A stretch of DNA of 15,416 nucleotides from Alphaproteobacteria bacterium (GTDB lineage Bacteria; Myxococcota_A; UBA796; GCA-2862545). This document shows positions 1 through 7,311 of the stretch, piece by piece (the first letter of the stretch is position 1; every line of letters starts with the position of its first letter). The notes under the pieces are model-generated. The model was not told where the DNA came from. It saw only the letters and a program-made list of their open reading frames with translations, and searched no databases. Position numbers and translations under genes: made by a program. The stretch is from assembly GCA_020632875.1 (NCBI GenBank), contig JACKET010000038.1:1-15416 (forward strand), given 5' to 3'.

Positions 1-34
1 GGTCGCGGGCTTCCTCTCGGGCCCCGGGAACGGG

Positions 35-54
35 TAGAATCGCGAGTCGAGGTG
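35..54 (+). promoter_or_regulatory. Candidate -10 box and Shine-Dalgarno for the first lipoprotein gene
   Basis: TAGAAT at 35-40 matches the sigma70 -10 consensus at five of six bases. It lies 18 nt before the ATG at 59. GAGGTG at 49-54 is a good Shine-Dalgarno, four bases before the ATG. No convincing -35 is visible in the few bases available upstream. An in-frame TAG at 35-37 rules out any start further upstream. Confidence 0.45.
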
Positions 55-58
55 CCCC

Positions 59-1315
59 ATGCTCGTTGCGTTGCTCGTCGCCTGTCGAACCGTGCCCGTC
101 GACACCGACCCCGTCGACACCGACGTGCCCGATACCGACGTGCCCGACACCGACACGGGCGAGCCGGTCGACCCCACCGACCCCCCGGCGTTCCCGCCCG
201 AGTCCCAGGCCGCGCTGGCATTCGACCTCCCCTTCGAGGCCCTGGTGCCCACGCGGGCCACGCACCACCTGCACGTCGCGCCGTCCCCCGCGGGCGTCGT
301 CGTCACGCCCGACCGCGTCGCGCACCACGCCCGCGAGTACGCCTGCACGCGCGTGCAGAACACGCTGTCCTGCGCGGCCGAGTCGCTCGTCACCAACCGC
401 GACTTCGGCCATGGCATCGCGTTCCCGCTGTTCGAGATCCGCCTGTTCGACGGCGATGGCGACGGCACCGCCGAGAGTGGGTGGCTCCGGGTGCGGGCCA
501 TCGACATCGCGCCGATGCTTCCGCCCGCCGAGTACCCCGTCTACACCGAGCTCGTGCCCGACACCACGCCCGCCACGGCGGTCCTGTCCGACGCGCTCCT
601 GCCCACCGACCCCGTCATCGCGGTGCTCTCCGAGCCCATCCGCGTGACCGACGCCGTGCTCACGGGCCCCGACGCGCCGTTCGAGGTCGACTGGCTCGTG
701 CCGGGCATCGCCGTGCGACTGCACTCCACCGCCGTGCCCGGGTGGGGCACCACACCCGGCATCGCCGGCGACCTCGAAGACCTCGCGGGGAACCCGGTCG
801 GGGTCGTCGCCGGGCAGGTGGCGCCGGATCCCGGCCCGCTCACGTCCAACGCGAGCTTCGAGGGGCCGGGCGGCTGGGCCACGCACATCGCAGAGCTCGG
901 CCCCGTGTCGCAGATCGAACCGGTCGAGGGCACCGGCCTGGCGTGGTTCCCGCGCGAGGGCGCGCTCGTCGGCGAGACCGTGCTGCCCGACACGGCGACG
1001 ACCCTCCGCTTCCAGTACACCCAGCAACACGTGTTCTTCCCGTACTCCGTGGCGCTCGACCTCGTGACGCCCGACGGCCGCCACAACGAGCTCTGGCGCA
1101 TGCTCGAGGACGAGATGGTGCCGTGCGGCACGCACGACTGCGTCCCGTGGACCGAGGCGGCGGTCGACATCCAGCCCTGGGCCGGGGAGCGCGTGTTCCT
1201 CCGATGGGTCGTCGAGCGCGATGCTCCCGACGCGCTCGAGCCGCCGCGCTGGCTGCGCACGGTGGCGCCCTCCTTCGACACCGACGTGGCGATCGACGGC
1301 GTGCACATCGACTGA
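59..1315 (+). CDS. Putative lipoprotein with Asp-Thr linker and Big_5-like (bacterial Ig-like) domain
   Basis: A 418-residue predicted secreted lipoprotein of unknown role. It begins with a very short hydrophobic segment ending in a lipobox-like LVAC with Cys9. Residues 14-42 form a low-complexity Asp/Thr/Pro/Val linker, a style common on surface lipoproteins of Myxococcota. Residues 130-136 (FDGDGDG) resemble a calcium-binding Asp loop. Residues about 184-247 resemble a Big_5/SbsA Ig-like domain: a PVIAVLSEPI strand and, near its end, DLAGNPV. From about 262 a NASFEGPGGW start suggests a C-terminal beta-sandwich resembling carbohydrate-binding modules; this last part is inference. Cys356 and Cys361 could form a disulfide. 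The ATG is the only in-frame start after the upstream stop and has a good ribosome site. The signal peptide is odd: eight residues before the Cys and no positive charge, so export is less certain than usual. The next gene begins 55 nt downstream on the same strand. Confidence 0.75.
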   Translation: MLVALLVACRTVPVDTDPVDTDVPDTDVPDTDTGEPVDPTDPPAFPPESQAALAFDLPFEALVPTRATHHLHVAPSPAGVVVTPDRVAHHAREYACTRVQNTLSCAAESLVTNRDFGHGIAFPLFEIRLFDGDGDGTAESGWLRVRAIDIAPMLPPAEYPVYTELVPDTTPATAVLSDALLPTDPVIAVLSEPIRVTDAVLTGPDAPFEVDWLVPGIAVRLHSTAVPGWGTTPGIAGDLEDLAGNPVGVVAGQVAPDPGPLTSNASFEGPGGWATHIAELGPVSQIEPVEGTGLAWFPREGALVGETVLPDTATTLRFQYTQQHVFFPYSVALDLVTPDGRHNELWRMLEDEMVPCGTHDCVPWTEAAVDIQPWAGERVFLRWVVERDAPDALEPPRWLRTVAPSFDTDVAIDGVHID

Positions 1316-1370
1316 CCGTCGGTCCCCGACGGAATTCACGTTAAGGCTGCTGGCTCGCCCAGGAGCCCCC

Positions 1371-2150
1371 ATGCCCCGTCCCGAGCCCGGCACCGTCGCC
1401 GTCTCCCTCGGTCGCGCCTTCGCCGGCGCCCAGTTCGACGCCGAGCCCGTCGAGGTCGACACGCCGTACGGCCCCGCGACGGTCCACCGCGTCGACGACC
1501 AGTACGTGCTGTTCCGCCACGGCCGCTCCCACGAGCTGCTCCCCCACCAGATCCCGTACCGCGCCCAGATCGCCGCGCTCCGGATGCTCGGCGTCCAATC
1601 GCTGCTGTCGACGGGATACGTCGACCTCATCACCGACGAGCTCCCGCTGCACCAGCCGCTGCTCGTCTCCGACATCGTCATGCCCACGGGCCTCCTGCCC
1701 GACGGCACGCCGTGCACGATGTTCACCGAGGGTCCCGGCCGCTACCTCGTCGTCGAAGGCGGCCTCCTGTCCGAGGCGCTCGCGACGCAGGTCCGCGCCA
1801 TCGCCACCGTCCAGGGTCGTCCCCTCGCCGGCTCCGAGGTCGAGGTCGACCACGTCGCCGGCCCGCGCGGCCGAACGGCCGCAGAGACGCGCCGCCTCGC
1901 CGGGTCCGGCGTCCAGGCCGTGTCGATGACGCTCCTGCCCGAGATCGTCCTCGCGAACGAGGTGGGGATCACCGTCGCGTCCATCGTGGTCGGCTACCGC
2001 ACCCTCTCCGAGCGCCTCGGCTACGAGGCCGTCGAGCACCGCCTGGCGCAGACCCGCGAGCGGGTCGAGCAGCTCTGCGCGGCCTTCCTCCGCAACGCGT
2101 CGCCCGTCCCCTCGACGAACCCGCTCGCGTCCTTCGGCCGAGAGACCTGA
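1371..2150 (+). CDS. Diverged MTAP/purine nucleoside phosphorylase family protein
   Basis: A 259-residue cytosolic protein recognisable as the nucleoside phosphorylase fold of the methylthioadenosine phosphorylase (MTAP) group. Visible family signatures: VDTPYGPA at 29-36, the phosphate-binding RHGR at 49-52 followed by PHQIPYRAQIAALRMLGV (58-75), AGPRGRTAAET at 163-173 where the family has EGPRFSSRAES, and SMTLLPEIVLANEVGI at 185-200 where the family has NMTTVPEVVLAKEAGI. Several active-site parts are missing. The N-terminal glycine phosphate loop (GGTGL in MTAP) reads SLGRA at 12-16. The base-binding TDYD motif reads VGYR at 207-210, so both aspartates are lost. It may therefore have an altered substrate or be non-catalytic. 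The ATG start is supported by AGGAG at 1361-1365, five bases upstream. An in-frame extension upstream exists but overlaps the preceding gene and has no family similarity. Family assignment is fairly sure; function is not. Confidence 0.75.
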   Translation: MPRPEPGTVAVSLGRAFAGAQFDAEPVEVDTPYGPATVHRVDDQYVLFRHGRSHELLPHQIPYRAQIAALRMLGVQSLLSTGYVDLITDELPLHQPLLVSDIVMPTGLLPDGTPCTMFTEGPGRYLVVEGGLLSEALATQVRAIATVQGRPLAGSEVEVDHVAGPRGRTAAETRRLAGSGVQAVSMTLLPEIVLANEVGITVASIVVGYRTLSERLGYEAVEHRLAQTRERVEQLCAAFLRNASPVPSTNPLASFGRET

Positions 2151-2171
2151 TCCGGTCCGCCCGTGCGCGGC

Positions 2172-2194
2172 TATGGTGGTCGGACGTCCCGGAG
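2172..2194 (+). promoter_or_regulatory. Candidate -10 box and Shine-Dalgarno for the propeller lipoprotein gene
   Basis: TATGGT at 2172-2177 fits a -10 element, and GGAG at 2191-2194 sits six bases before the GTG at 2201. No strong -35 is visible. The ribosome site decides the start: the reading frame stays open far upstream into the preceding gene, but only the GTG at 2201 has a ribosome site followed directly by a signal peptide. Confidence 0.4.
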
Positions 2195-2200
2195 ATCCCC

Positions 2201-3700
2201 GTGCGCCCGACCGCTCTCGCCCTCGTCCTGCTGCTCTCGCCCGCCTGCAAGCCCGCCGACTCCGACGCCGACGCGGATGCCGACGCCGACACGGATGCCG
2301 ACGCAGACTCCGATACGGATTCGGACGCAGACACCGATGCCGACGCAGACACCGACGCCGACACCGACGCGGACGCCGATGCGGACGCGGACTCCGACAC
2401 GGACGCAGACGCGGACGCAGACACCGACGCGGACGCAGACACCGACGCGGATGCCGACACCGACACCGGCAGCTGTCCGGCGCCCGCGTGGGACCAGGAC
2501 CTCGGCTCGGCGCTGGGCGCCTCGGTCGCCACCATCGACACCTGCGGCGAGACCGACGACTTCCCGCAGGGCTGTGGCGGCGGCGCGAGCGACGACTACG
2601 CGTTCCGGTGGACCGCACCCGCCGACGGGCCCTACGCGTTCGCCACGGCCGGCTCCTCCTTCGACACCGTCCTCACGCTGCGAACCGCGTGCGACGGCGC
2701 CACCGAGATCGACTGCAACGACGACGTGAACGGCGGGCTCCAGTCCCAGCTCGAGGTCTGGCTCGGCGCCGGCGAGTCGGTCGTCGTCGTGATCGAGGGC
2801 TACGGCAACGCCTGCGGGCCGGCGGTCCTCGGCATCACCGAGTGGACCGGCACGGTCGGCAACACCCACGACCCCGACCCGCCCATCGTGCCGTGCAGCT
2901 ACGCGGTCCCCGCGCCGCCGTTCAACCCGACGCTCATCGACGCGGCGTCCGGCTACCACGGCCTCGCCGTGTTCGGCGACAAGCTCGTGGGCAGCAACGG
3001 CACGAGCCTGGTGCAGGCGACCTCGCCGACGGTCTCGAGCCTGTTCGTGCCGAACATCAACCAGGGCCAGCAGATGGCGTACCTGCCGAGCGGCGACCTC
3101 GTCTTCTCGACCGGCGGGAGCCTGGTGCGCATCACGCCGCAGGGCGGCCAGACCACACTCGTGAACGGCCTGAACGCCTACGGGGTGCGCATCGGCATCG
3201 ACGGGATGATCTACACGGCGAACGAGCAGGTCATCCATCGGATCGACCCCGCGACCGGCGTGGCGACCGTGTTCCTGAGCGCCATCCCCGTGCCGAAGGT
3301 CGTCGACTTCACGGCGGACGGCCTCAACATGTACGTCGGCACCAACAGCAGCGACGGGGACGTGTACCGCGTGGCGCTCGACGCGAGCGGCGACCCCATC
3401 CTGCCTCCCGTGCACATCGGGCGGACCGGTGGGAGCTGGCACGACGCGATCAACGTCGACGTCTGCAACAACGTCTACGTGAACGAGTTCTGGACGAGCA
3501 GCCTCTACATCATCGAGCCGGGCGAGCCCCCGCGCGTGCTCATCGACTTCGACGCGCAGGCCCTCGGCTTCGACGCCTACGGGCACGGGATGATCTGGGG
3601 ATCGGGCGTCGGCTCGTGGGACGACGAGAAAGTCTACATGCCGCTTCCCTACGCGGGTCACGGCGTGCTGCAGTACGACCTCGGGATCCCCTCGCGCTGA
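2201..3700 (+). CDS. Lipoprotein with Asp-rich stalk, PPC-like domain and predicted beta-propeller
   Basis: A 499-residue predicted lipoprotein. The signal peptide spans 1-15 (MRPTALALVLLLSPA) and Cys16 is the lipid-attachment site, with a slightly unusual SPAC lipobox. Residues 20-89 are an almost pure Asp-Ala/Asp-Thr/Asp-Ser dipeptide repeat, likely an extended acidic stalk that may bind calcium. Residues about 92-212 match the pre-peptidase C-terminal (PPC)-like beta-sandwich often seen in Myxococcota secreted proteins: DDYAFRWTAPADGPYAF, SSFDTVLTLR, CNDD, then a VVVVIEGY strand. Residues about 240-497 contain repeated four-strand-like segments (for example GIDGMIYTANEQVIHRIDP and DGLNMYVGTNSSDGDVYRV) typical of NHL/SMP-30-type propellers. 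No catalytic signature is evident, so a surface binding or scaffold role is the best guess. The gene ends 16 nt from the convergent ftsW stop. Confidence 0.8.
   Translation: MRPTALALVLLLSPACKPADSDADADADADTDADADSDTDSDADTDADADTDADTDADADADADSDTDADADADTDADADTDADADTDTGSCPAPAWDQDLGSALGASVATIDTCGETDDFPQGCGGGASDDYAFRWTAPADGPYAFATAGSSFDTVLTLRTACDGATEIDCNDDVNGGLQSQLEVWLGAGESVVVVIEGYGNACGPAVLGITEWTGTVGNTHDPDPPIVPCSYAVPAPPFNPTLIDAASGYHGLAVFGDKLVGSNGTSLVQATSPTVSSLFVPNINQGQQMAYLPSGDLVFSTGGSLVRITPQGGQTTLVNGLNAYGVRIGIDGMIYTANEQVIHRIDPATGVATVFLSAIPVPKVVDFTADGLNMYVGTNSSDGDVYRVALDASGDPILPPVHIGRTGGSWHDAINVDVCNNVYVNEFWTSSLYIIEPGEPPRVLIDFDAQALGFDAYGHGMIWGSGVGSWDDEKVYMPLPYAGHGVLQYDLGIPSR
2258..2467 (+). repeat. Coding low-complexity Asp-X dipeptide repeat
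   Basis: About 210 nt of GAC/GAT codons alternating with GCC/GCG/GCA, ACC/ACG or TCC/TCG codons, giving 35 Asp-X dipeptides. The array has 6-nt periodicity with varied third bases. Use of several synonymous codons suggests selection on the protein as well as repeat slippage. Copy number is likely to differ between strains. Confidence 0.85.
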
Positions 3701-3716
3701 CCGGGGCTTCCGGTGC

Positions 3717-4862
3717 CTACCCTGCCAATGCGGCCCGCGGGGCGGGGCGGGCGGGGGCCGGAGCCTCCGCGGGAGCGGACTCCATCGAGATCTTCAGCAG
3801 GATGCCGACGATGACCGTGTGCGCGAGGACCGCGCTGGCCCCGTAGGACAGGAACGGCAGCACCAGGCCCTTGTTCGGCATCACCCCGCCGACGACCCCG
3901 AGGTTGATGATGGACTGCGCGCCGAGCAGCGCCGCGAGGCCCGTCGCCGTGAGCATCCCGAAGAGGTCCTTCGCGCGGGACGCGATGACGAGCGCGCGCC
4001 ACACCATGCCCAGGAGCAGCAGCACCATCATCGCCCAGCCCACCGCGCCGAGCTCCTCGCCGACCACCGCGCTGATGAAGTCGGTGTGCGCCTCGGGAAG
4101 GAACCCGCGCTGCGCGACGCCGGACGCGAGGCCCTGGCCGAACAGCCCGCCCGTGGCGAGCGCGATCCAGCCCTGCACCACCTGGTACCCGGCGCCGCTC
4201 TGGTCCGCGAAGGGGTCCATGAAGCTCACGAGGCGCTGCATCCGGTACGGCTCGAGCAGGACGAGACCCGTCAGCGCGGCCGCGACGAGCCCGCCGAACG
4301 CGAACACCCAGCGCCAAGCGAGGCCCGCGACGAACAGCATCACGCCGGTGAGCCCGAACAGGATGACGGTCGTGCCGAAGTCCTTCTGCGGCAGGATGAA
4401 CAGCACGGGGACGGCGAGCAGGAAGACCGAGCCGAACAGCACGGCGTTGTCCTTCAGCCGGCCCTCGTTCAGCGACAGGTAGTGCGCGAAGGCGAGCACG
4501 AGGGCGATCTTCATGAACTCCGACGGCTGGACGTTCACGGGGCCCAGCCGGAACCAGCGGGTCGCGCCGTTCGCGCTGTGGGCGAGCGGCGTCAGGATCA
4601 TGAGCAGCCCGCCGAGCGCGAGCACGAACGACGGCCACACCGCCTTCCGCAGCCACGCGATGGGCGCGACGAGGATGCCGAGCGAGATCATGCAGCCGCC
4701 CGCGATTCCGGCGGCCTGCCGCGTCACGTAGCGCAGCGCGTTGCCGTACTCGGCGTCGGCCTCGAGCGAGCTCGCGGAGAGGATCATGAGCAGCCCGAAG
4801 CCCGCCAGCACCACGTAGGTGGCGAGCAGGGGCCAGTCGAGCGCACGTACGTTGCGGTCCAT
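3717..4862 (-). CDS. ftsW: Septal peptidoglycan glycosyltransferase FtsW (SEDS family)
   Basis: A 381-residue polytopic inner-membrane protein that polymerises lipid II into septal glycan strands with FtsI. Family signatures: ANGATRWFRLGPVNVQPSEF around 98-116, PQKDFGTT at 158-165, the PEAHTDFISAVVGEELG motif at 256-272 that holds the conserved essential aspartate (Asp261, matching E. coli Asp297), and NKGLVLPFLSYGAS at 330-343. The last motif usually reads YGGS, so Gly is replaced by Ala. The C-terminal tail after about 359 is Pro/Ala-rich. About ten hydrophobic segments fit the family. The ATG overlaps the murD stop by one base (TGATG) and a GGGAGA ribosome site lies upstream. RodA is a close relative; the position after murD favours FtsW. 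No murG follows; the next gene is convergent. Confidence 0.95.
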   Translation of the reverse strand: MDRNVRALDWPLLATYVVLAGFGLLMILSASSLEADAEYGNALRYVTRQAAGIAGGCMISLGILVAPIAWLRKAVWPSFVLALGGLLMILTPLAHSANGATRWFRLGPVNVQPSEFMKIALVLAFAHYLSLNEGRLKDNAVLFGSVFLLAVPVLFILPQKDFGTTVILFGLTGVMLFVAGLAWRWVFAFGGLVAAALTGLVLLEPYRMQRLVSFMDPFADQSGAGYQVVQGWIALATGGLFGQGLASGVAQRGFLPEAHTDFISAVVGEELGAVGWAMMVLLLLGMVWRALVIASRAKDLFGMLTATGLAALLGAQSIINLGVVGGVMPNKGLVLPFLSYGASAVLAHTVIVGILLKISMESAPAEAPAPARPAPRAALAG

Positions 4863-6190
4863 CAGGGGGTCTCCCGGGCGAGGCGGGCGAACTCGCGCCC
4901 GCGGTGCTCGAAGTCGGTGAACTGGTCGAAGCTGGCGCAGCCGGGCGACAGCAGGATGTGGTCGCCGGGCAGCGCGTGGAGGCGCGCGAGCGCGACGGCC
5001 TCCGGGAGGTCGTCGGCGCGGGCCGCGTGGACACCGACCTCTTCGAGCTCCATGGCGATGTCCGGCCCGTTCTGGCCGAAGCAGATGATGGTGTGGACCG
5101 CCGCGAGCCAGGGCTTCAGGTCCTGGAATCCCCCGCCCTTCCACTCCCCGCCGAGGAGCAGGACCGTGGGCTCGATGCGCCCGCGCAGGGCCGCCAGCGT
5201 GGAGTCGACGTTGGTCGCCTTGCTGTCGTTCACCCAGACGCGGCCGTCGGTCGTCGGGATGACCTCCATCCGGTGCGACAGGGCCGAGAGCCCGGGGATC
5301 TCGAGCTGGAGCGCCTCCGCCTCGCCCGTCAGGACCCACGCGGCGTAGAGCGCGGCGGCCGCGTTGTCGCGGTTGTGCTCGCCCGGCACGCGGAAGCCCG
5401 AGAGGTCGAAGGTCGCGGAGGCCTCGCCGCGCGTCACGGTCACCGTGTCCCCGTCGCGGCGGACGCCGGGCGTGCCCCCGAGCCAGCCGCGCTCGCCGCG
5501 GGTGCCCGCGCGCTCGTCGGTGAGCCAGGCGTCGCCCATGGGGATGGCGCACACGTCGGTCGGACGGGCGTTCCGGAACAGCCGCATCTTCGCGTCGGCG
5601 TACCCGCCCATCGTGTGGTGCCGCGCGAGGTGATCGGGGGTCAGGTTCAGGATCAGCCCGACGTCCACGCGCAGATCGCCCGCGGTCTCGAGCTGGTAGC
5701 TCGACAGCTCCAGCACGTACGCGCCATGGTCGCCGAGGTCGATGTTCGACGCCGGGTTGCCGAGGTTGCCGCCCACGAACGGACGCAGGCCGAGCCCGGC
5801 GAGGAGCTGTCCGACGAAGTGGGTGGTGGTCGACTTGCCGTTGGTGCCCGTGATCCCCACGCGCGGGACGGCCGGATCCATCGCGTACCGCTCGGCGAGT
5901 CCGATCTCGCCGAGGATCTCGACGCCGGCCTCGCGCGCCGCGACCAGGTCGGGCTGGGTGAGCGGGATGCCCGGGCTCACCACGATCAGCGCGGCCTCGG
6001 TGAAGGTCTCGCGGCGATGCGGCCCGAGCTGCAGCTCCACGCCGTCCACCGGCGGCAGGCCCGGGCGGAGGTCGACACCGACCAATGTCCGTTTGGGGTC
6101 AGACCCCAGACGGACATCGGTCCGCTTCAAGAGCTCGAGGGCCGCGAGCCCGGACGCGCCGAGCCCCATGACGACGACGTGCCCGGACAT
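4862..6190 (-). CDS. murD: UDP-N-acetylmuramoyl-L-alanine--D-glutamate ligase MurD
   Basis: A 442-residue cytosolic Mur ligase that adds D-Glu to UDP-MurNAc-L-Ala using ATP. The N-terminal Rossmann-like domain opens with VVVMGLGASGLAAL (5-18). The ATP P-loop is GITGTNGKSTTT at 112-123. GGNLGNP (140-146) and ELSSYQLET (161-169) are MurD signatures. Lys201 in DAKMRLF matches the carbamylated lysine. HRMEV (306-310) and NDSKATN (321-327) begin the C-terminal domain, and LLSPGCASFDQF (413-424) is the usual C-terminal signature. Odd feature: residues 23-37 are encoded by a long palindrome with a REP-like core, lengthening the loop before the second Rossmann strand by roughly nine residues compared with E. 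coli MurD. The reading frame is intact, so the enzyme is probably functional. It overlaps mraY and ftsW by one base each. Confidence 0.95.
   Translation of the reverse strand: MSGHVVVMGLGASGLAALELLKRTDVRLGSDPKRTLVGVDLRPGLPPVDGVELQLGPHRRETFTEAALIVVSPGIPLTQPDLVAAREAGVEILGEIGLAERYAMDPAVPRVGITGTNGKSTTTHFVGQLLAGLGLRPFVGGNLGNPASNIDLGDHGAYVLELSSYQLETAGDLRVDVGLILNLTPDHLARHHTMGGYADAKMRLFRNARPTDVCAIPMGDAWLTDERAGTRGERGWLGGTPGVRRDGDTVTVTRGEASATFDLSGFRVPGEHNRDNAAAALYAAWVLTGEAEALQLEIPGLSALSHRMEVIPTTDGRVWVNDSKATNVDSTLAALRGRIEPTVLLLGGEWKGGGFQDLKPWLAAVHTIICFGQNGPDIAMELEEVGVHAARADDLPEAVALARLHALPGDHILLSPGCASFDQFTDFEHRGREFARLARETP
6080..6122. repeat. REP-like palindrome inside murD
   Basis: Two 21-nt arms (6080-6100 and 6102-6122) are inverted copies matching at 19 of 21 positions around a single central A at 6101. 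The uninterrupted core 6085-6117 is 33 nt with one mismatch, exactly 11 codons. The centre is GGGGTCAGACCCC, a palindrome of the kind seen in REP elements mobilised by RAYT (TnpA_REP) transposases; that link is from memory and is inference. It is translated as murD residues 23-37. One of the two mismatches becomes a G-U pair in the murD mRNA, so a strong hairpin is expected in the transcript. Confidence 0.85.
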
Positions 6191-7311
6191 CAGCGCAGCT
6201 TCAGGGTGGAGAGGCCCACGAGGGCCAGGATGATGGACAGGATCCAGAATCGGACGATGATCTTCGGCTCGCTCCACCCCTTCTTCTCGTAGTGGTGGTG
6301 GATGGGGGCCATCGCGAACACGCGCTTGCCGGTGGTCTTGAAGCTGACGACCTGGATGATGACCGAGAGCGCCTCGAGCACGAAGATGCCGCCGACGATG
6401 GCGAGCAGGATCTCGTGCTTCGTGAGGATGGAGATGACCGCGAGCGTCCCGCCGAGCGAGAGCGAGCCCACGTCCCCCATGAAGACCTGCGCAGGATAGG
6501 CGTTGTACCAGAGGAACCCGAGCCCGGCGCCCACGATGGCGAAGCTGAACACCGTCAGCTCCCCCACCCCGGCGACGTACGGGATGCCGAGGTAGCCGGC
6601 GAACCGGGCGTTCCCCGCGAGGTACCCGATGGCGCCGTACGTCGCGGCGCACGTCATGACGGGGCCGATGGCGAGGCCGTCCAGCCCGTCCGTCAGGTTC
6701 ACGGCGTTCGACGCGCCGACGAGGATGAACACCGCGAAGGCCGGGTAGAGCCAGCCGAGCCACGTCGGTGCGCCGTCCCACAGGTGCGCGAAGTCGATGG
6801 AGCCCTCCCGGAGGAACGGAACGGGGAGCGAGGCGTCGACCACGCCCGTCCCATAGGCCCAGGCGACCACACCCCCGCCGATGAGCGTCTGCAGCACGAG
6901 CTTCCAGCGACCCGCCAGCCCGTCGGAGGACTGGTACATCACCTTCTTCCAGTCGTCGTAGAACCCGATGGCGCCGTAGCCGAGCATCACCGTGAGCCCC
7001 ATCCACGTGACGGGCTCGTCGAGTCGCGCCCACAGGAGCGTGCTGACCGCGATGCCGAGCAGGATGCACACCCCACCCATCGTCGGGGTGCCGATCTTGT
7101 TCAGCAGGTGGCTCTCGGGCCCGTCGTTGCGGATGATCTGGTTCATCTTCTGCTGCTTCATCCAGTTGATGAAGGGCGGGAAGACCAGGTACGCGACGAC
7201 CAGCGCGGTGATGAGCCCCCACGCGGTGCGGAACGTGATGTACCGGAACACGTTGGTCCCGGGCAGGAGGTCCCCGAGCGGGCCGGGTTCGACGAACAGG
7301 TGGTAGATCAT
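6190..7311 (-). CDS. mraY: Phospho-N-acetylmuramoyl-pentapeptide transferase MraY
   Basis: A 373-residue integral membrane enzyme that transfers phospho-MurNAc-pentapeptide to undecaprenyl phosphate, making lipid I. Family signatures: KIGTPTMGG at 72-80, FYDDWKK with Asp119 and Asp120 at 117-123, NLTDGLDGLA at 205-214, VFMGDVGSL with Asp280 at 276-284, and the HHHYEKKGW loop starting at His338. All proposed catalytic and Mg-binding aspartates are present. About ten hydrophobic helices are visible, as expected. The ATG is preceded by a strong GGGAGG site inside the end of murF and overlaps the murF stop by one base (TGATG). The murD start overlaps its stop in the same way, which suggests translational coupling. 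Confidence 0.96.
   Translation of the reverse strand: MIYHLFVEPGPLGDLLPGTNVFRYITFRTAWGLITALVVAYLVFPPFINWMKQQKMNQIIRNDGPESHLLNKIGTPTMGGVCILLGIAVSTLLWARLDEPVTWMGLTVMLGYGAIGFYDDWKKVMYQSSDGLAGRWKLVLQTLIGGGVVAWAYGTGVVDASLPVPFLREGSIDFAHLWDGAPTWLGWLYPAFAVFILVGASNAVNLTDGLDGLAIGPVMTCAATYGAIGYLAGNARFAGYLGIPYVAGVGELTVFSFAIVGAGLGFLWYNAYPAQVFMGDVGSLSLGGTLAVISILTKHEILLAIVGGIFVLEALSVIIQVVSFKTTGKRVFAMAPIHHHYEKKGWSEPKIIVRFWILSIILALVGLSTLKLR

Noticed and set aside
52..1344. A 430-residue Arg-rich plus-strand frame
   Set aside because: It is a shadow frame of the lipoprotein at 59-1315, with composition typical of out-of-frame high-GC DNA.
1712..2200. Upstream extension of the propeller lipoprotein frame
   Set aside because: It is Arg/Pro-rich antisense-style composition overlapping the MTAP-like gene; the GTG at 2201 has a ribosome site followed by a signal peptide.
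3701..3713. Terminator hairpin between the convergent stops
   Set aside because: CCGG/CCGG gives only four pairs and no T run on either strand.
6085..6117. Intrinsic terminator in murD
   Set aside because: The hairpin has no U tract after it and lies inside an intact coding sequence, with ftsW downstream in the same overlapping unit.
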